From contig CBDBKC010000032.1 of assembly GCA_965206655.1 (NCBI GenBank), forward strand, positions 124,001 to 188,000: 64,000 bases of DNA, written 5' to 3'. Both the position numbers and the translations under genes were made by a program. Positions 45,912 through 54,907 of this stretch are shown one piece after another (the first letter of the stretch is position 1; each line of letters starts with the position of its first letter). A model generated the notes under the pieces. The model saw nothing but the letters and a program-made list of their open reading frames with translations, had not been told where the DNA came from and searched no databases. Source of the stretch: JAPPLB01 sp965206655 (lineage in GTDB: Bacteria > Acidobacteriota > Terriglobia > Bryobacterales > UBA6623).

Positions 45912-46664
45912 TTGTCTGATCTTGGCCGGTACTACGAGATTCTTGGACTGGCGCCGGGCTGCTCTTCCGAAGAGATCAAGCAGGCTTGGCGCGACCTGGC
46001 TCAGGTCTGGCACCCGGACCGTTTCGTTGCAAACGAAAGGTTGCAAAAGAAGGCGCAGGAAAAGCTCAAAGAAGTGAATGCGGCCTTCGAGGCGCTCAAG
46101 GATCAAAAGTCGGGTCGCCGACCCCCGAGCTCGGGCCGCCGAACCTCCGAGCGTCGGGATGAGCGATGGGCCCGGGATGGGCCCGGGGCGGAAGCGGAGC
46201 GTGATCCGGTCGAGTTGCTCAAAGCAGGCGTTGCGGTTTGGAATATCTGGCGCAAGAAGTACTCAGACCTCACCCCTCGGCTTGCCGGTCTCCGAATTTC
46301 ACGAGGGGACTATACCGCCGTGGATCTGAGGGACATGGACTTGTCGCGATCGAACTTCTCCGAGGCGGCGCTTTACAAATCAGATCTCAGCGGAGTGACA
46401 GCGACCAGGACGATCTTCGCGCACGGCGAGCTCAGCCGAGCGACCTTGATTGAAGCAAAACTGACACGCTGTGACCTCAGCTATGCGGATCTATCCGGGG
46501 CGGATCTGAGCAGGGCTCGCCTTGTCGAATGTGACTTGAAGGGGGCCAACTTAGTGGGCACGATTCTTGATGGGGCGCGCCTCGAGACTTGCCGCGGATT
46601 GACGGCCGAGCAACTCGAAGCGTCATTGACGGACGGTTCGACCCGTCTGCCGAAGTTGGCGTAG
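45912..46664 (+). CDS. J-domain protein fused to pentapeptide repeats
   Basis: A 250-residue protein from TTG 45912. Residues 5-65 are a J domain with the 'HPD' motif (34-36, 'WHPDRF') that stimulates Hsp70. A charged linker (68-100) follows. Residues 125-225 are pentapeptide repeats with A(D/N)LxX spacing ('DLRDMDLSRSNFSEAALYKS', 'DLSYADLSGADLSRARLVEC'), forming a right-handed beta helix. The combination suggests an Hsp70 co-chaperone with its own binding surface; the client is unknown. Confidence 0.88.
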   Translation: MSDLGRYYEILGLAPGCSSEEIKQAWRDLAQVWHPDRFVANERLQKKAQEKLKEVNAAFEALKDQKSGRRPPSSGRRTSERRDERWARDGPGAEAERDPVELLKAGVAVWNIWRKKYSDLTPRLAGLRISRGDYTAVDLRDMDLSRSNFSEAALYKSDLSGVTATRTIFAHGELSRATLIEAKLTRCDLSYADLSGADLSRARLVECDLKGANLVGTILDGARLETCRGLTAEQLEASLTDGSTRLPKLA

Positions 46665-46714
46665 TCCACGGCGAGCAAGCTGCTTTTCGACGTTAGGACC
46701 GTCGGCTCAGCGCC

Positions 46715-47101
46715 CTAAGCACTCGTGCTTTGCGCCGCACTCCGGCCGGACTCGTGCAACTCGTAGCTGCGGATGCGCTGGGTGATCGCCTGCACATCGA
46801 TTTCCTCTTCCGGTTTTTCTTCGGTATCAAGCAGGGTTGAGCGACTCAGGGCGCTTGCGCTGAGCCCCAGTATGAGGAGCCCGAACGCCGTGGCGACACT
46901 CATGCCGGCGATCGTCGTCCAGAATTCCGTCACGGAGAGCGACAGTGCCGAGGCAAGATGCTCGACCAAATCGAGGCCCCAGCCCTGTACCCTCATCATC
47001 TCCAGTGACATGAAGATCAATGCAAGCATCAGAGCCAAGCGGCCGATTACCTTCGTCGCCTGGCGTACCGCTGACGATTTAAGTCTGAGGAGAAGTGGCA
47101 T
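46715..47101 (-). CDS. Small membrane protein
   Basis: A 128-residue protein with two hydrophobic segments (about 17-38 and 58-82) and an acidic cytoplasmic tail ('LDTEEKPEEEIDVQAITQRI'). No family recognised. It may be an integral inner-membrane protein; the composition is coding-like but the support is modest. Confidence 0.55.
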   Translation of the reverse strand: MPLLLRLKSSAVRQATKVIGRLALMLALIFMSLEMMRVQGWGLDLVEHLASALSLSVTEFWTTIAGMSVATAFGLLILGLSASALSRSTLLDTEEKPEEEIDVQAITQRIRSYELHESGRSAAQSTSA

Positions 47102-47235
47102 TTCACGCTCTTCCCGGGAGGTGAGCCGCTGACCGGCTGACCGGCCCCACGACTCAGCAAAATATTCTACGTCAGCATTATATACCCTTCTAGTAGCACA
47201 TGGGGTATTGGTAGTACTGGTATTGGGGCTTCGCT

Positions 47236-49512
47236 TTACGACCCGTCGTGCTGCATTGTCTGGGTGAGCTCTTGAGCGTCGAGCACCGTGATCGCCGCCA
47301 TGTTGATAACGTCCTGAATGCCGATACCCTTTTGGACAACGCCTACGGGCCCGCCCATGCCGAGAAGGATCGGCCCGATGGCCTGAGCGCCGGCGAGTCC
47401 CGCAAGCAGTTTGTAGCTGATGTTGGCCGCTTCGAGGTTTGGGAAGACGAGTAGATTCGCCTGCTTGCGGAGTTTGGAGAAGGGAAAGTACTGCTCGATC
47501 AGATCCGGATTGAGAGCTGTATCGGCCTGCATCTCTCCATCAACGATCAGGTCAGTATCGGCCTGCTGGACGAGTTCCACCGCCCGCCTTACCTTGTCGG
47601 CCGAGGGATGAGGCGCCGAGCCAAAGTTGGAGAAGCTGAGCAATGCCGCGCGTGGCTCCAGGTCGAAGTGCCGTATGCGTTCGGCGGCTAGCAGTGTAAT
47701 TTCAGCGAGATCTTCGGCTGTGGGGTCGATATTGACCGTCGCGTCGGCGAGGAAGTACATCCGACGATTCAGGATGAGCATGTAGAGCCCGGAGACGCGC
47801 CGCACTCCGGGCCGTACGCCCACCACCTGCAGCGCCGGGCGAATGGTCTCCGGGTAATGTTGCCGGACGCCTGATACCATCCCATCGACATCACCGAACC
47901 GCACCATCATGGCGCCGAAGGCAGTCGCGCTGCGAAGCATCTCGGCGGCCTCGTCGAGCGTGACGCCCTTACGCTGTCGAGATTCATAGAGGGCCTGGCG
48001 GTATTCCTCCCGACGGGGGTGGGTCTCTGGATCTACAATCTCGATACCATCGAGCGGCACCTGAATCCGCTTCGCCGTCGCGGCAATATCCTGTTGTTTG
48101 CCTAGTAAGACCGGATAGGCGATTCCTTCCTCTTGCAGGATCTGCGCCGCGTGAACGATCTTTTCGTGGTCGCCTTCGGGCAAGACAATACGCCGCGGGT
48201 CGGACTGGGCGCGGTGGACGATCGCTTGAAAGACCTGTTGCGAGGAATCGAGCCGTAGAGCGACAGAGTCGAAATACTCGTCGACGTCGATCTGCTTGCG
48301 GGCCACTCCGCTGTCGATGGCGGCTTTGGCGACAGCCGTGGCGACCGTTGCGAGGACCCTTGGATCGAACGGCTTGGGAATGATATAGCGAGGTCCGAAT
48401 TCCAGGTCTTCACCGCGATAGATTCGCCGCACCGCATCGGGAACGTCGCGCCGCGCAAGGTCGGCCAAGGCGTGCGCGGCGGCGAGTTTCATTTCCTCGT
48501 TGATGGTGGTGGCGTGGACATCGAGTGCTCCCCGGAAAATGAAGGGGAAGCCGAGAACGTTGTTGACCTGGTTGGGATAGTCCGAGCGGCCGGTGGCCAT
48601 GATGACGTCCTCCCGCGCGGCGATCGCCTCTTCGTAAGCGATCTCGGGATCCGGATTGGAGAGCGCGAAGACGATAGGCCGCGCGGCCATGCGCTTGAGC
48701 ATATCTCCGGTGACAACATTGGCGACAGAGACACCAACGAAAATGTCCGCTCCTTCGAGGGCTTCGGCGAGAGTGCGGCGGTTGGTTTCTCGGGCGAATC
48801 GCTCCTTATAGGGATTCATGCCCGCGGTGCGCCCTTGGTAAATCACGCCCTTGGAATCACACATCATGAGATGCTCGGCGCGGACGCCGAGGCGCAGATA
48901 GAGATTGGCGCACGCCGTGCTGGCGGCCCCGGCGCCGTTGAAGACGACTTTGACGTCTTCAACTTTCTTACCGGCGACCTGTAGGGCGTTGATCAACGCG
49001 GCACCGCTGATGATGGCGGTGCCGTGCTGATCGTCGTGGAAGACGGGGATATCGACGGCGTCGCGCAGGGTCTCTTCGATGTAGAAACACTCGGGCGCTT
49101 TAATGTCCTCCAGGTTAATGCCGCCGAAGGTAGGCTCGATCATCTTCACGAGTTGGATGATCTCGTCGGGATCCTGAGTGTTGACTTCGATGTCGAACAC
49201 ATCAATGTCGGCGAAACGCTTGAAGAGGACTGCCTTGCCTTCCATTACAGGTTTACCGGCGGCGGCTCCTATGTTTCCCAGACCAAGCACCGCTGAGCCG
49301 TTGCTGACGACAGCAACGAGGTTGGAGCGGGACGTATATTTCCAAACCGCTTCCGGGTCGCGCGCGATCTCAAGGCAGGCCTCCGCCACGCCCGGCGTAT
49401 AGGCGAGGCTGAGGTCGAGTTGAGTGCGGAAGGGTTTGGTCGGGCGAATCGAGATCTTGCCGGGGATGGGCAAGGCGTGGTAGTCCAGCGCGTCTTGTCT
49501 TCGAACAGGCAT
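47236..49512 (-). CDS. maeB: NADP-dependent malic enzyme fused to phosphotransacetylase-like domain
   Basis: A 758-residue enzyme; ATG 49512 aligns with the MaeB start ('ALDYHALPIPGKISIRPTKP'), while the frame upstream has no family likeness. Residues 1-430: malic enzyme with 'AYTPGVAEACLEIA', 'VSNGSAVLGLGNIGA', 'IPVFHDDQHGTA', 'VFNGAGAAST'. Residues about 440-758: PTA_PTB domain ('IVLPEGDHEKIVHAAQIL'), which in MaeB is usually regulatory rather than catalytic. It decarboxylates malate to pyruvate with NADPH. Length matches the family. Confidence 0.95.
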   Translation of the reverse strand: MPVRRQDALDYHALPIPGKISIRPTKPFRTQLDLSLAYTPGVAEACLEIARDPEAVWKYTSRSNLVAVVSNGSAVLGLGNIGAAAGKPVMEGKAVLFKRFADIDVFDIEVNTQDPDEIIQLVKMIEPTFGGINLEDIKAPECFYIEETLRDAVDIPVFHDDQHGTAIISGAALINALQVAGKKVEDVKVVFNGAGAASTACANLYLRLGVRAEHLMMCDSKGVIYQGRTAGMNPYKERFARETNRRTLAEALEGADIFVGVSVANVVTGDMLKRMAARPIVFALSNPDPEIAYEEAIAAREDVIMATGRSDYPNQVNNVLGFPFIFRGALDVHATTINEEMKLAAAHALADLARRDVPDAVRRIYRGEDLEFGPRYIIPKPFDPRVLATVATAVAKAAIDSGVARKQIDVDEYFDSVALRLDSSQQVFQAIVHRAQSDPRRIVLPEGDHEKIVHAAQILQEEGIAYPVLLGKQQDIAATAKRIQVPLDGIEIVDPETHPRREEYRQALYESRQRKGVTLDEAAEMLRSATAFGAMMVRFGDVDGMVSGVRQHYPETIRPALQVVGVRPGVRRVSGLYMLILNRRMYFLADATVNIDPTAEDLAEITLLAAERIRHFDLEPRAALLSFSNFGSAPHPSADKVRRAVELVQQADTDLIVDGEMQADTALNPDLIEQYFPFSKLRKQANLLVFPNLEAANISYKLLAGLAGAQAIGPILLGMGGPVGVVQKGIGIQDVINMAAITVLDAQELTQTMQHDGS

Positions 49513-49662
49513 CGTGGGGTTACCTCGGTTATCGTTCGGAAGGTTGGGCTTCATTATGTCGAAGTGCCGCGTTTCGGCGGGCGGGAGCCGGTTCCAGTGG
49601 GTGGTCAGCCGTCCCACCAGGTACATTTGGCTTGGTAGGATTGCAGGCTTGAGGGGCATGCG

Positions 49663-50631
49663 ATGAATCAGGGACGAGTTTCGAGTCGGCGGCGGTTTCT
49701 TACGGTGGCGGGGGCGGCCTTGTTGGCGGCTCCACCGTTGCGTTCGGCGCGGCCGGGCGCGGCGTTGAGTCCGGAGGAGTTTCGCAAACGGCTACGCGGG
49801 CCGATTCTTTCCGTGCCGACGGTCTACACGAAGGACTTCAAGGTTGATCATCAGGGCGTCAAGAATCAGATCGAGTTGGCGGCGAAGGCGGGCGTAAAGG
49901 TCTTTGCGTTGACGTCGGGGAACAATCAGTACGACCGGCTTACGTATGCGGAAGTGCGTGCTCTCACGAAAGTACTCGTTGAAACTGTTGCCGGGCGGGG
50001 AGTGACGATCGCCGCTACGGGGCCTTGGTGGACGGGGCAGGGCGAGGACTATGCCCGCTACGCGTCGTCACTTGGAGCGGATTGCATACAAGTGCAACTG
50101 AATATGCGGGGCGGACCGGATGCGTTGTTCGAGCATCATCGGCGGATAGCCAAGGCCGCCGGGACGGCGGCGATCGGGCTGCACGGGCAGGTTCCGTTGC
50201 CGGTTCTCAAGCAACTCGTGACGATTGATCAGGTGTCGGCCTACAAGGAGGAATACTCGCAGAAGTATTCGATGGAAGTGTTTCATCTGTACGGCAAGCG
50301 GTTGAATATCTTCGCGGGCGGACAGAAGTCGCGGTTCTTGATGTATCAGCCGTTTGGGATGCAGGCTTACTACAGTACGTTCTCGACGTTTGCTCCACGG
50401 ATTGCGATGCGGTTCTTTGGCGCGGCTGAGCGCGGCGATCTGAAGGCGGCGCAGCAGGTGGTGATGGAGTATGATGTGCCGTTCTTCCTGAAGTGGTCGC
50501 ATGCCTTCTGGCGGGCGACGCTGGAACATTTCGGGATTGCACAGCGCTGGTTGCGTCCGCCGGAGACGAGTTTTACGGACGCGCAGATGCCGGATGTTAA
50601 GCGATTCTACGAAGAGATTGGGTTGAGCTAG
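49663..50631 (+). CDS. Exported DapA-like aldolase/lyase
   Basis: A 322-residue protein; GAGGGG precedes ATG 49663. 'SRRRFLTVAGAALLAAPPL' is a twin-arginine signal. The body is a dihydrodipicolinate-synthase-type (beta/alpha)8 barrel: 'VPTVYTKDFKVDHQGVKNQI', 'GVKVFALTSGNNQYDRLTYAE', and a Lys in 'SAYKEE' at the Schiff-base position. Export is unusual for this fold. It probably acts on a 2-keto acid outside the cytoplasm; the true substrate is unknown. Confidence 0.8.
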   Translation: MNQGRVSSRRRFLTVAGAALLAAPPLRSARPGAALSPEEFRKRLRGPILSVPTVYTKDFKVDHQGVKNQIELAAKAGVKVFALTSGNNQYDRLTYAEVRALTKVLVETVAGRGVTIAATGPWWTGQGEDYARYASSLGADCIQVQLNMRGGPDALFEHHRRIAKAAGTAAIGLHGQVPLPVLKQLVTIDQVSAYKEEYSQKYSMEVFHLYGKRLNIFAGGQKSRFLMYQPFGMQAYYSTFSTFAPRIAMRFFGAAERGDLKAAQQVVMEYDVPFFLKWSHAFWRATLEHFGIAQRWLRPPETSFTDAQMPDVKRFYEEIGLS

Positions 50632-50655
50632 TGGTTTGGACCGAATGTGTGCTCT

Positions 50656-50738
50656 GGTGACAGTCAGCCCTTTTTCGCTCCGCAGGGGAGCGGTGAATTG
50701 TTGATGCAGGTGGCACGCGAAAAAAGGTGACAGTCACC
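50656..50738. repeat. REP-like palindromic element
   Basis: Nested symmetry: GGTGACAGTCA (50656) and GGTGACAGTCACC (50726-50738) flank CCCTTTTTCGC (50668-50678) and GCGAAAAAAGG (50717-50727). A central hairpin CGCTCC...GGAGCG sits at about 50676-50691. It fits a small dispersed repetitive element between genes. Confidence 0.6.
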
Positions 50739-50781
50739 GAAGGGAGGCCTTGTGCTTCCGCCACGGTGAGTTTCAAACGGC

Positions 50782-52326
50782 ATGCTCGTCGGATACGTTA
50801 GTGACGAAAACGACTCGGCGCTGGCGGGCGTTCGGTTAGAATTCGACGGTTCCGGTGGGAGCTTCGAAACGTTGTCCCGTGCTTCGGGGGCAGTTCACGC
50901 GGACATGGAGCCCGGTGAGTATGAGCTCTCCCTGGCGCATCGCGGGTTTGGCGGCAAGAGAGTGCGGCTGCGGATCCCGGAAGATGTGCCGCGGCGGTTT
51001 CGATTGCTGTCTGACTGTTTGCTGGGGTATGCGTGGCCGAAATGGTCGCGGGCGGGTGAGAGTTCGGAGTTCCGGGTTCACTCACCCGAAGCCTACAAGC
51101 TTGGGCTGTGGCGCTACGGTGCGTCGAAGGACTTCATCCGCAACCTGGGTTGGTTTGACGATCATGGTCCGCGGGCGACGACGCAGTTGCTTCCTGCTGG
51201 AGATTTCGTGGGGGCGGGCGTCGAGTGGAATCGAGAGGGATTCGGTAGCCGCTGGCACCAGCAGCGGGTTACGGCGCCGGAGAAGTCGGGGCTGTACTAC
51301 TTTCACGCGAAGACGGGTGACGGTGCGTTCTTCTCGTTCCCGTGGATCGTGGAGCCGGCCAAGCCGTCGGCGCCGATCGCGGTCTTGACTTCGAACATTA
51401 CCTGGAATGCCTACAACCCGTTCGGGGGACGCAGCAACTATTTCAATCAGGATGGTTTGCGGGAACGGCCCACGCTGCACGCCCGTCAGGATTTGCAGAG
51501 ATATACGCATCCGGGGACTTGGCCCTACGAGGAAACTTCCGCCCCCATCTCGTTTGACCGGCCGGAGTTGTTCAACTCTGTCCCGGAGAACGCCCGGATC
51601 ACGGATCCGATCGAGGGCCGTCTTGGATCGGCGATGGCTCCGGCCGAATGGCGTCTGTTGGGTTGGCTGGAGCGGGAGGAGTTTGACTACGATCTCTACT
51701 CGGAAACCTCGCTGCATTTCGATCGGGTGCCGCTGCAAAGCTACAAGGTGCTGGTGCTGAATACGCATCCCGAGTATTGGTCGAAGCAGATGTATGAGCG
51801 TGTGAAGCGCTGGGTCTATGAAGACGGCGGACGGTTGGCCTACCTGGGCGGATGCGGGATGTTGGCCGAGGTCGAGTTCGCGGACGAGTCGACGATGCTT
51901 TGCCGCCAGGAGGATCGCCGCGATTTACGGCAGGAGTCGGAAGCGAAGTTGCTGGGTGTGGCGTATTCTCACTCGGGCTATCAGACGGGGGCGCCCTACA
52001 AGGTGCTTGATGGTTCGCACTGGGTCTTCGAGGGGACCGGCCTAGGGGCGGGGGATTGCTTTGGGTATGCCAGCCTGCATGAGCGCTGCCCGGGCGGAGC
52101 GTCGGGGCATGAACTGGATAAGATTGCGCCTGAGTCGCCGTCGAATCTGCAGCATCTAGCGAAGGGCACGAATCCCGAGGAAACAGGCGCGGATATGGTG
52201 ACGTTCGAGACGCCGAGCGGGGGCGCGGTTTTCGCGGCGGGGTCGCTCTGTTGGACGCTGTCGATCATTGTCGACAAAGGTGTCTCGAATGTGACGGCCA
52301 ACGTTTTGAGGCGGTTCTGCCGTTAG
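50782..52326 (+). CDS. N,N-dimethylformamidase large-subunit-like protein
   Basis: A 514-residue protein. A short carboxypeptidase-regulatory-like segment (1-75, 'LVGYVSDENDSALAGVRLEF') precedes the dimethylformamidase beta-subunit-type C-terminal domain, with 'VLTSNITWNAYNPFGGRSNY', 'SFDRPELF', 'WLEREEFDYDLYSETSLHF', 'VLVLNTHPEYWSKQMYE', 'GGRLAYLGGCGML', 'ADMVTFETPSGGAVFAAGSL'. No signal peptide. Similar proteins are hydrolases of amides, but the substrate here is unknown. It follows the DapA-like gene in the same direction; co-operation is possible. Confidence 0.72.
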   Translation: MLVGYVSDENDSALAGVRLEFDGSGGSFETLSRASGAVHADMEPGEYELSLAHRGFGGKRVRLRIPEDVPRRFRLLSDCLLGYAWPKWSRAGESSEFRVHSPEAYKLGLWRYGASKDFIRNLGWFDDHGPRATTQLLPAGDFVGAGVEWNREGFGSRWHQQRVTAPEKSGLYYFHAKTGDGAFFSFPWIVEPAKPSAPIAVLTSNITWNAYNPFGGRSNYFNQDGLRERPTLHARQDLQRYTHPGTWPYEETSAPISFDRPELFNSVPENARITDPIEGRLGSAMAPAEWRLLGWLEREEFDYDLYSETSLHFDRVPLQSYKVLVLNTHPEYWSKQMYERVKRWVYEDGGRLAYLGGCGMLAEVEFADESTMLCRQEDRRDLRQESEAKLLGVAYSHSGYQTGAPYKVLDGSHWVFEGTGLGAGDCFGYASLHERCPGGASGHELDKIAPESPSNLQHLAKGTNPEETGADMVTFETPSGGAVFAAGSLCWTLSIIVDKGVSNVTANVLRRFCR

Positions 52327-52338
52327 ACGGCTTGGAGG

Positions 52339-52647
52339 TTACTTCTTAAACAGGGAGTCGAACTGCTTCCGGAAATCGTCCGGCCCGGCCTGCGCGCGGT
52401 TGACGAGGTCGACAGTGGTGCGGGGCTCGAAGTAGTCACAGAAGTTCGATTTCTCTTTATCGGAAACCAGCTCCGCCTGCGGTTCGGCGCACTGCTTGCT
52501 TTTGCCGGGATCGAAGAAGCGGCAGTTGCGGCAGCAGTGAAGATCCGATTCGCAAGACTCACAGGAGTCGCGACGCTGGATCTTCATACCGGCGGGCAGC
52601 TTGAGCTGGAACCCGCAATGTTGGCAGTTCAGCGCTACACTGTTCAT
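52339..52647 (-). CDS. Small Cys-rich zinc-ribbon protein
   Basis: A 102-residue protein with paired cysteines 'NCQHCGF', 'SCESCESDLHCCRNCRFFDP' and 'CDYFEPR', typical of a zinc-binding ribbon. The C-terminal 'DDFRKQFDSLFKK' is a helical tail. Its start lies 26 bp from a divergent gene. Function unknown. Confidence 0.7.
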   Translation of the reverse strand: MNSVALNCQHCGFQLKLPAGMKIQRRDSCESCESDLHCCRNCRFFDPGKSKQCAEPQAELVSDKEKSNFCDYFEPRTTVDLVNRAQAGPDDFRKQFDSLFKK

Positions 52648-52673
52648 AATACGTGCAAGAGTACTCCGATTTG

Positions 52674-53330
52674 ATGCCCAGATTCAACGTCTTATTCCAT
52701 TCCGCTTTGTCCCGGTTCGCCGGTCTTACCGCCCTTGCAACTCTGTTGATTGGTTTCAGCAATGGTTGTGGCGGCAAAATTCCGGTGACTCACTACTACA
52801 AGCTCGACTTGCCGCCGGCGCCGGCGAGCTCGCGGGCGGAAGGGGCGGCAACGGCTATCGTGGCGCCGTTTCGGGGCTCCAAGATGTTGACGCAAGACAA
52901 GATCATCTACCGCCCGAGCCGCCAGGAAGTAGGATTCTACGAGTATCACCGCTGGGCCGAGGACCCGCGAACGACACTCGCCCAAGCTTTGCTCGATCAC
53001 TTGCGGCAAAGGAAGACTTTCCGACGCGCTGTGCTGTTCGATAGCAGGACGCAAGCGGACTACATGATTCGCGGCCATATAGAGCGGCTGGAAGAGGTGG
53101 ATGCGTCGGACGGTGTCAGCATTGCGCTCCGGATTTCCGTCGAGCTTGTTGACGTGGACACCCGTCAACCTCTTTGGCACGGCTCCCAAGAGGAAACGCG
53201 GAAGGTCGATGTGGGAAACGTAAGTGCGATCGTTAGCAAAATGAGCGAGGCCGCCGGGTCGAGCGTGGCAAAGATAGCGTCGGAGATCGATGCCTTCGTG
53301 CGAAGTGGAGCGGCCGGCGGCGGATCGTGA
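52674..53330 (+). CDS. ABC-type transport auxiliary lipoprotein (PqiC/YmbA-like)
   Basis: A 218-residue protein from ATG 52674 (GTG 52653 also possible). Signal peptide with lipobox-like 'GFSNGC'. 'HYYKLDLPPAPAS' and 'RPSRQEVGFYEYHRWAEDPRTTLAQALLDHLR' match the ABC_trans_aux family, whose members cooperate with MCE/Mla-type lipid transporters at the outer membrane. No MCE permease or ATPase is next to it, so it works in trans. Confidence 0.8.
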   Translation: MPRFNVLFHSALSRFAGLTALATLLIGFSNGCGGKIPVTHYYKLDLPPAPASSRAEGAATAIVAPFRGSKMLTQDKIIYRPSRQEVGFYEYHRWAEDPRTTLAQALLDHLRQRKTFRRAVLFDSRTQADYMIRGHIERLEEVDASDGVSIALRISVELVDVDTRQPLWHGSQEETRKVDVGNVSAIVSKMSEAAGSSVAKIASEIDAFVRSGAAGGGS

Positions 53331-53396
53331 GCGGGCTCGCCGCCTAGTCGATTGTTTCGAGCAGCTTGCTTGACTCGCACGGCGTCAGCGAATTGC

Positions 53397-53804
53397 TCAG
53401 ACGGCTTCGGACACCTGCAGGTGGATCTCGCGCGTGCGCGGGCGGTTGTCGAAATCCAGCAGAATCACTTGCTGCCAGGTGCCCAGCAGCAGCCGGCCCG
53501 CCACCAAGGGGATTGACAACGAGGGCTTCATGAGGGCCGCTCGCAGGTGAGCGTAGCCGTTGCCGTCGTGCCAGGCCTCGTTGTGCTTGTAACGGCCTTC
53601 CATCGGCGCGATGCGTTCGAGAGCATCCTTGAGATCGGCGACGGCGCCCGGCTCGTACTCGATGGTCGAGAGAGCCGCGGTGGAGCCCACGACGAACAAG
53701 TGCGCGACGCCATTGTCGACGCTGCTTTCAGCACAAGCTTGCTGGACTTGGCCGGTGATGTCGATGATGTCGGTAAAACCGCGTGTCGGAACTGTGAGCT
53801 TCAT
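53397..53804 (-). CDS. yjbQ: YjbQ/UPF0047 family protein
   Basis: A 135-residue protein with 'GFTDIIDITGQV', 'VGSTAALSTIEYEPG', 'YKHNEAWHDGNGYAHLRAAL', 'PLVAGRLLLGTWQQVILLDFDNRPRTREI'. This is the YjbQ fold, linked to a secondary thiamin-phosphate synthase activity in some cases. It lies 40 bp downstream of the tad microprotein, same strand, and may be read from the tad transcript, but its role is probably metabolic. Confidence 0.88.
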   Translation of the reverse strand: MKLTVPTRGFTDIIDITGQVQQACAESSVDNGVAHLFVVGSTAALSTIEYEPGAVADLKDALERIAPMEGRYKHNEAWHDGNGYAHLRAALMKPSLSIPLVAGRLLLGTWQQVILLDFDNRPRTREIHLQVSEAV

Positions 53805-53844
53805 GAGCCCATTATCGACCGCGCCCCGGCCACCGTGCCTCTAT

Positions 53845-53940
53845 CTAGCGAGAGGCATTTCCGCGACGCCGCATGACGATCAACGCCAGAAGAAGGACGG
53901 CCAGCAGGCCGCAAAGTATTCGAACACTACTTGGATCCAT
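53845..53940 (-). CDS. 31-residue membrane microprotein at the end of the tad operon
   Basis: ATG 53940 is preceded by GGAGGA with 7-nt spacing, an unusually good ribosome site. The peptide begins 'MDPSSVRILCGLLAVLLLAL' and ends 'IVMRRRGNASR': one transmembrane helix (about 9-23) and a positively charged tail, N-out/C-in. It starts 38 bp after tadC. Its helix-plus-Arg end resembles the C-terminal sorting tails of some surface proteins, but no such domain precedes it. Function unknown; perhaps a pilus accessory. Confidence 0.6.
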   Translation of the reverse strand: MDPSSVRILCGLLAVLLLALIVMRRRGNASR

Positions 53941-53978
53941 GGATGATTCCTCCGAGGAAAGTGATTCGAGCCCGTCGA

Positions 53979-54896
53979 TCAGCCGCCCTTCATCATGGGA
54001 ATCAGGACATTGAAGATGCGGTAGACGACCGGTCCGACACTGACGACAAAAAGAGATGGGAGAATGCAGAAGAAGATCGGGAATACCAGCTTGATTGCCA
54101 GCTTGGCGGCTTTCTCTTCGGCCCGCTGCCGCGCTGTGAGCCGCATGAAGTCGGCGTGTGTTCTCAATGACTGAGCGATACTCGTTCCGAATCGATCGGC
54201 CTGGATGAGCGTGCTGCACAGTTTCCGCATGTCGTCGACATCCGTACGGTCCCCTAGGTTTTTGAGGGCCTCGGCGCGCCGCTTGCCGTGTCGCATCTCG
54301 AGGTTTGTGATCGCGAATTCGCTACTCATCTCCGGGTAGGCTTTCAGCATCTCGCGGCTTACCTGCACGATCGCCTGGTCCAAGCCCAAACCTGACTCGA
54401 CACACACGATCATCAAGTCCAAACCGTTGGGGAGCGCGCGAGTAATCCGTTTTTTCCGCTTCTTGATCAAGAGTTTGAGGACCTCATTCGGCCCCAGAAA
54501 TCCAAGGCCGGCCATTCCTACGATCAGAAAGAGGCCGTTGTCGCCGCCAACCTCGGTGCGAGTCAGCAGCAGCCAGGTCAGCAAGGGCAGTGCGACCAAG
54601 CTCACAGCTTTGATGCCCAAGAAGACTTTGAGCGCGGTGCTCGAACGGAAGCCCGCCGCAAAGAGCCGTTGCCGCGCGGCCGTCGTGTCCCCGGGTGAGG
54701 CGGGTACGATATTACCCAGCTTCTCAAGAAGATCGTGGATGGCCAGACTTGGATGAGCCGCTTCCCGGCTGATGTCAATCCCACCCTCGACAATGCGGTC
54801 GACGGCGGTCCGAGGCGTCACCCAGAACTTCATACCCAGGAAGTAGAGCACCCCGGTCACCATGACGAAGACCAGAATAGAGAACGTGAGTACCAT
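53979..54896 (-). CDS. tadC: Type II/IV secretion membrane protein TadC
   Basis: A 305-residue inner-membrane protein of the Flp pilus machine. GspF-type domain: 'LPNGLDLMIVCVESGLGLDQAIVQVSREM', 'EMRHGKRRAEALKNLGDRTDVDDM', 'ADRFGTSIAQSLRTHADFMR'. Membrane segments at about 5-22, 100-140 and 275-295. It lies 11 bp downstream of tadB; TadB and TadC form the platform on which TadA works. Confidence 0.93.
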   Translation of the reverse strand: MVLTFSILVFVMVTGVLYFLGMKFWVTPRTAVDRIVEGGIDISREAAHPSLAIHDLLEKLGNIVPASPGDTTAARQRLFAAGFRSSTALKVFLGIKAVSLVALPLLTWLLLTRTEVGGDNGLFLIVGMAGLGFLGPNEVLKLLIKKRKKRITRALPNGLDLMIVCVESGLGLDQAIVQVSREMLKAYPEMSSEFAITNLEMRHGKRRAEALKNLGDRTDVDDMRKLCSTLIQADRFGTSIAQSLRTHADFMRLTARQRAEEKAAKLAIKLVFPIFFCILPSLFVVSVGPVVYRIFNVLIPMMKGG

Positions 54897-54907
54897 CGGC
54901 TTTCTAT

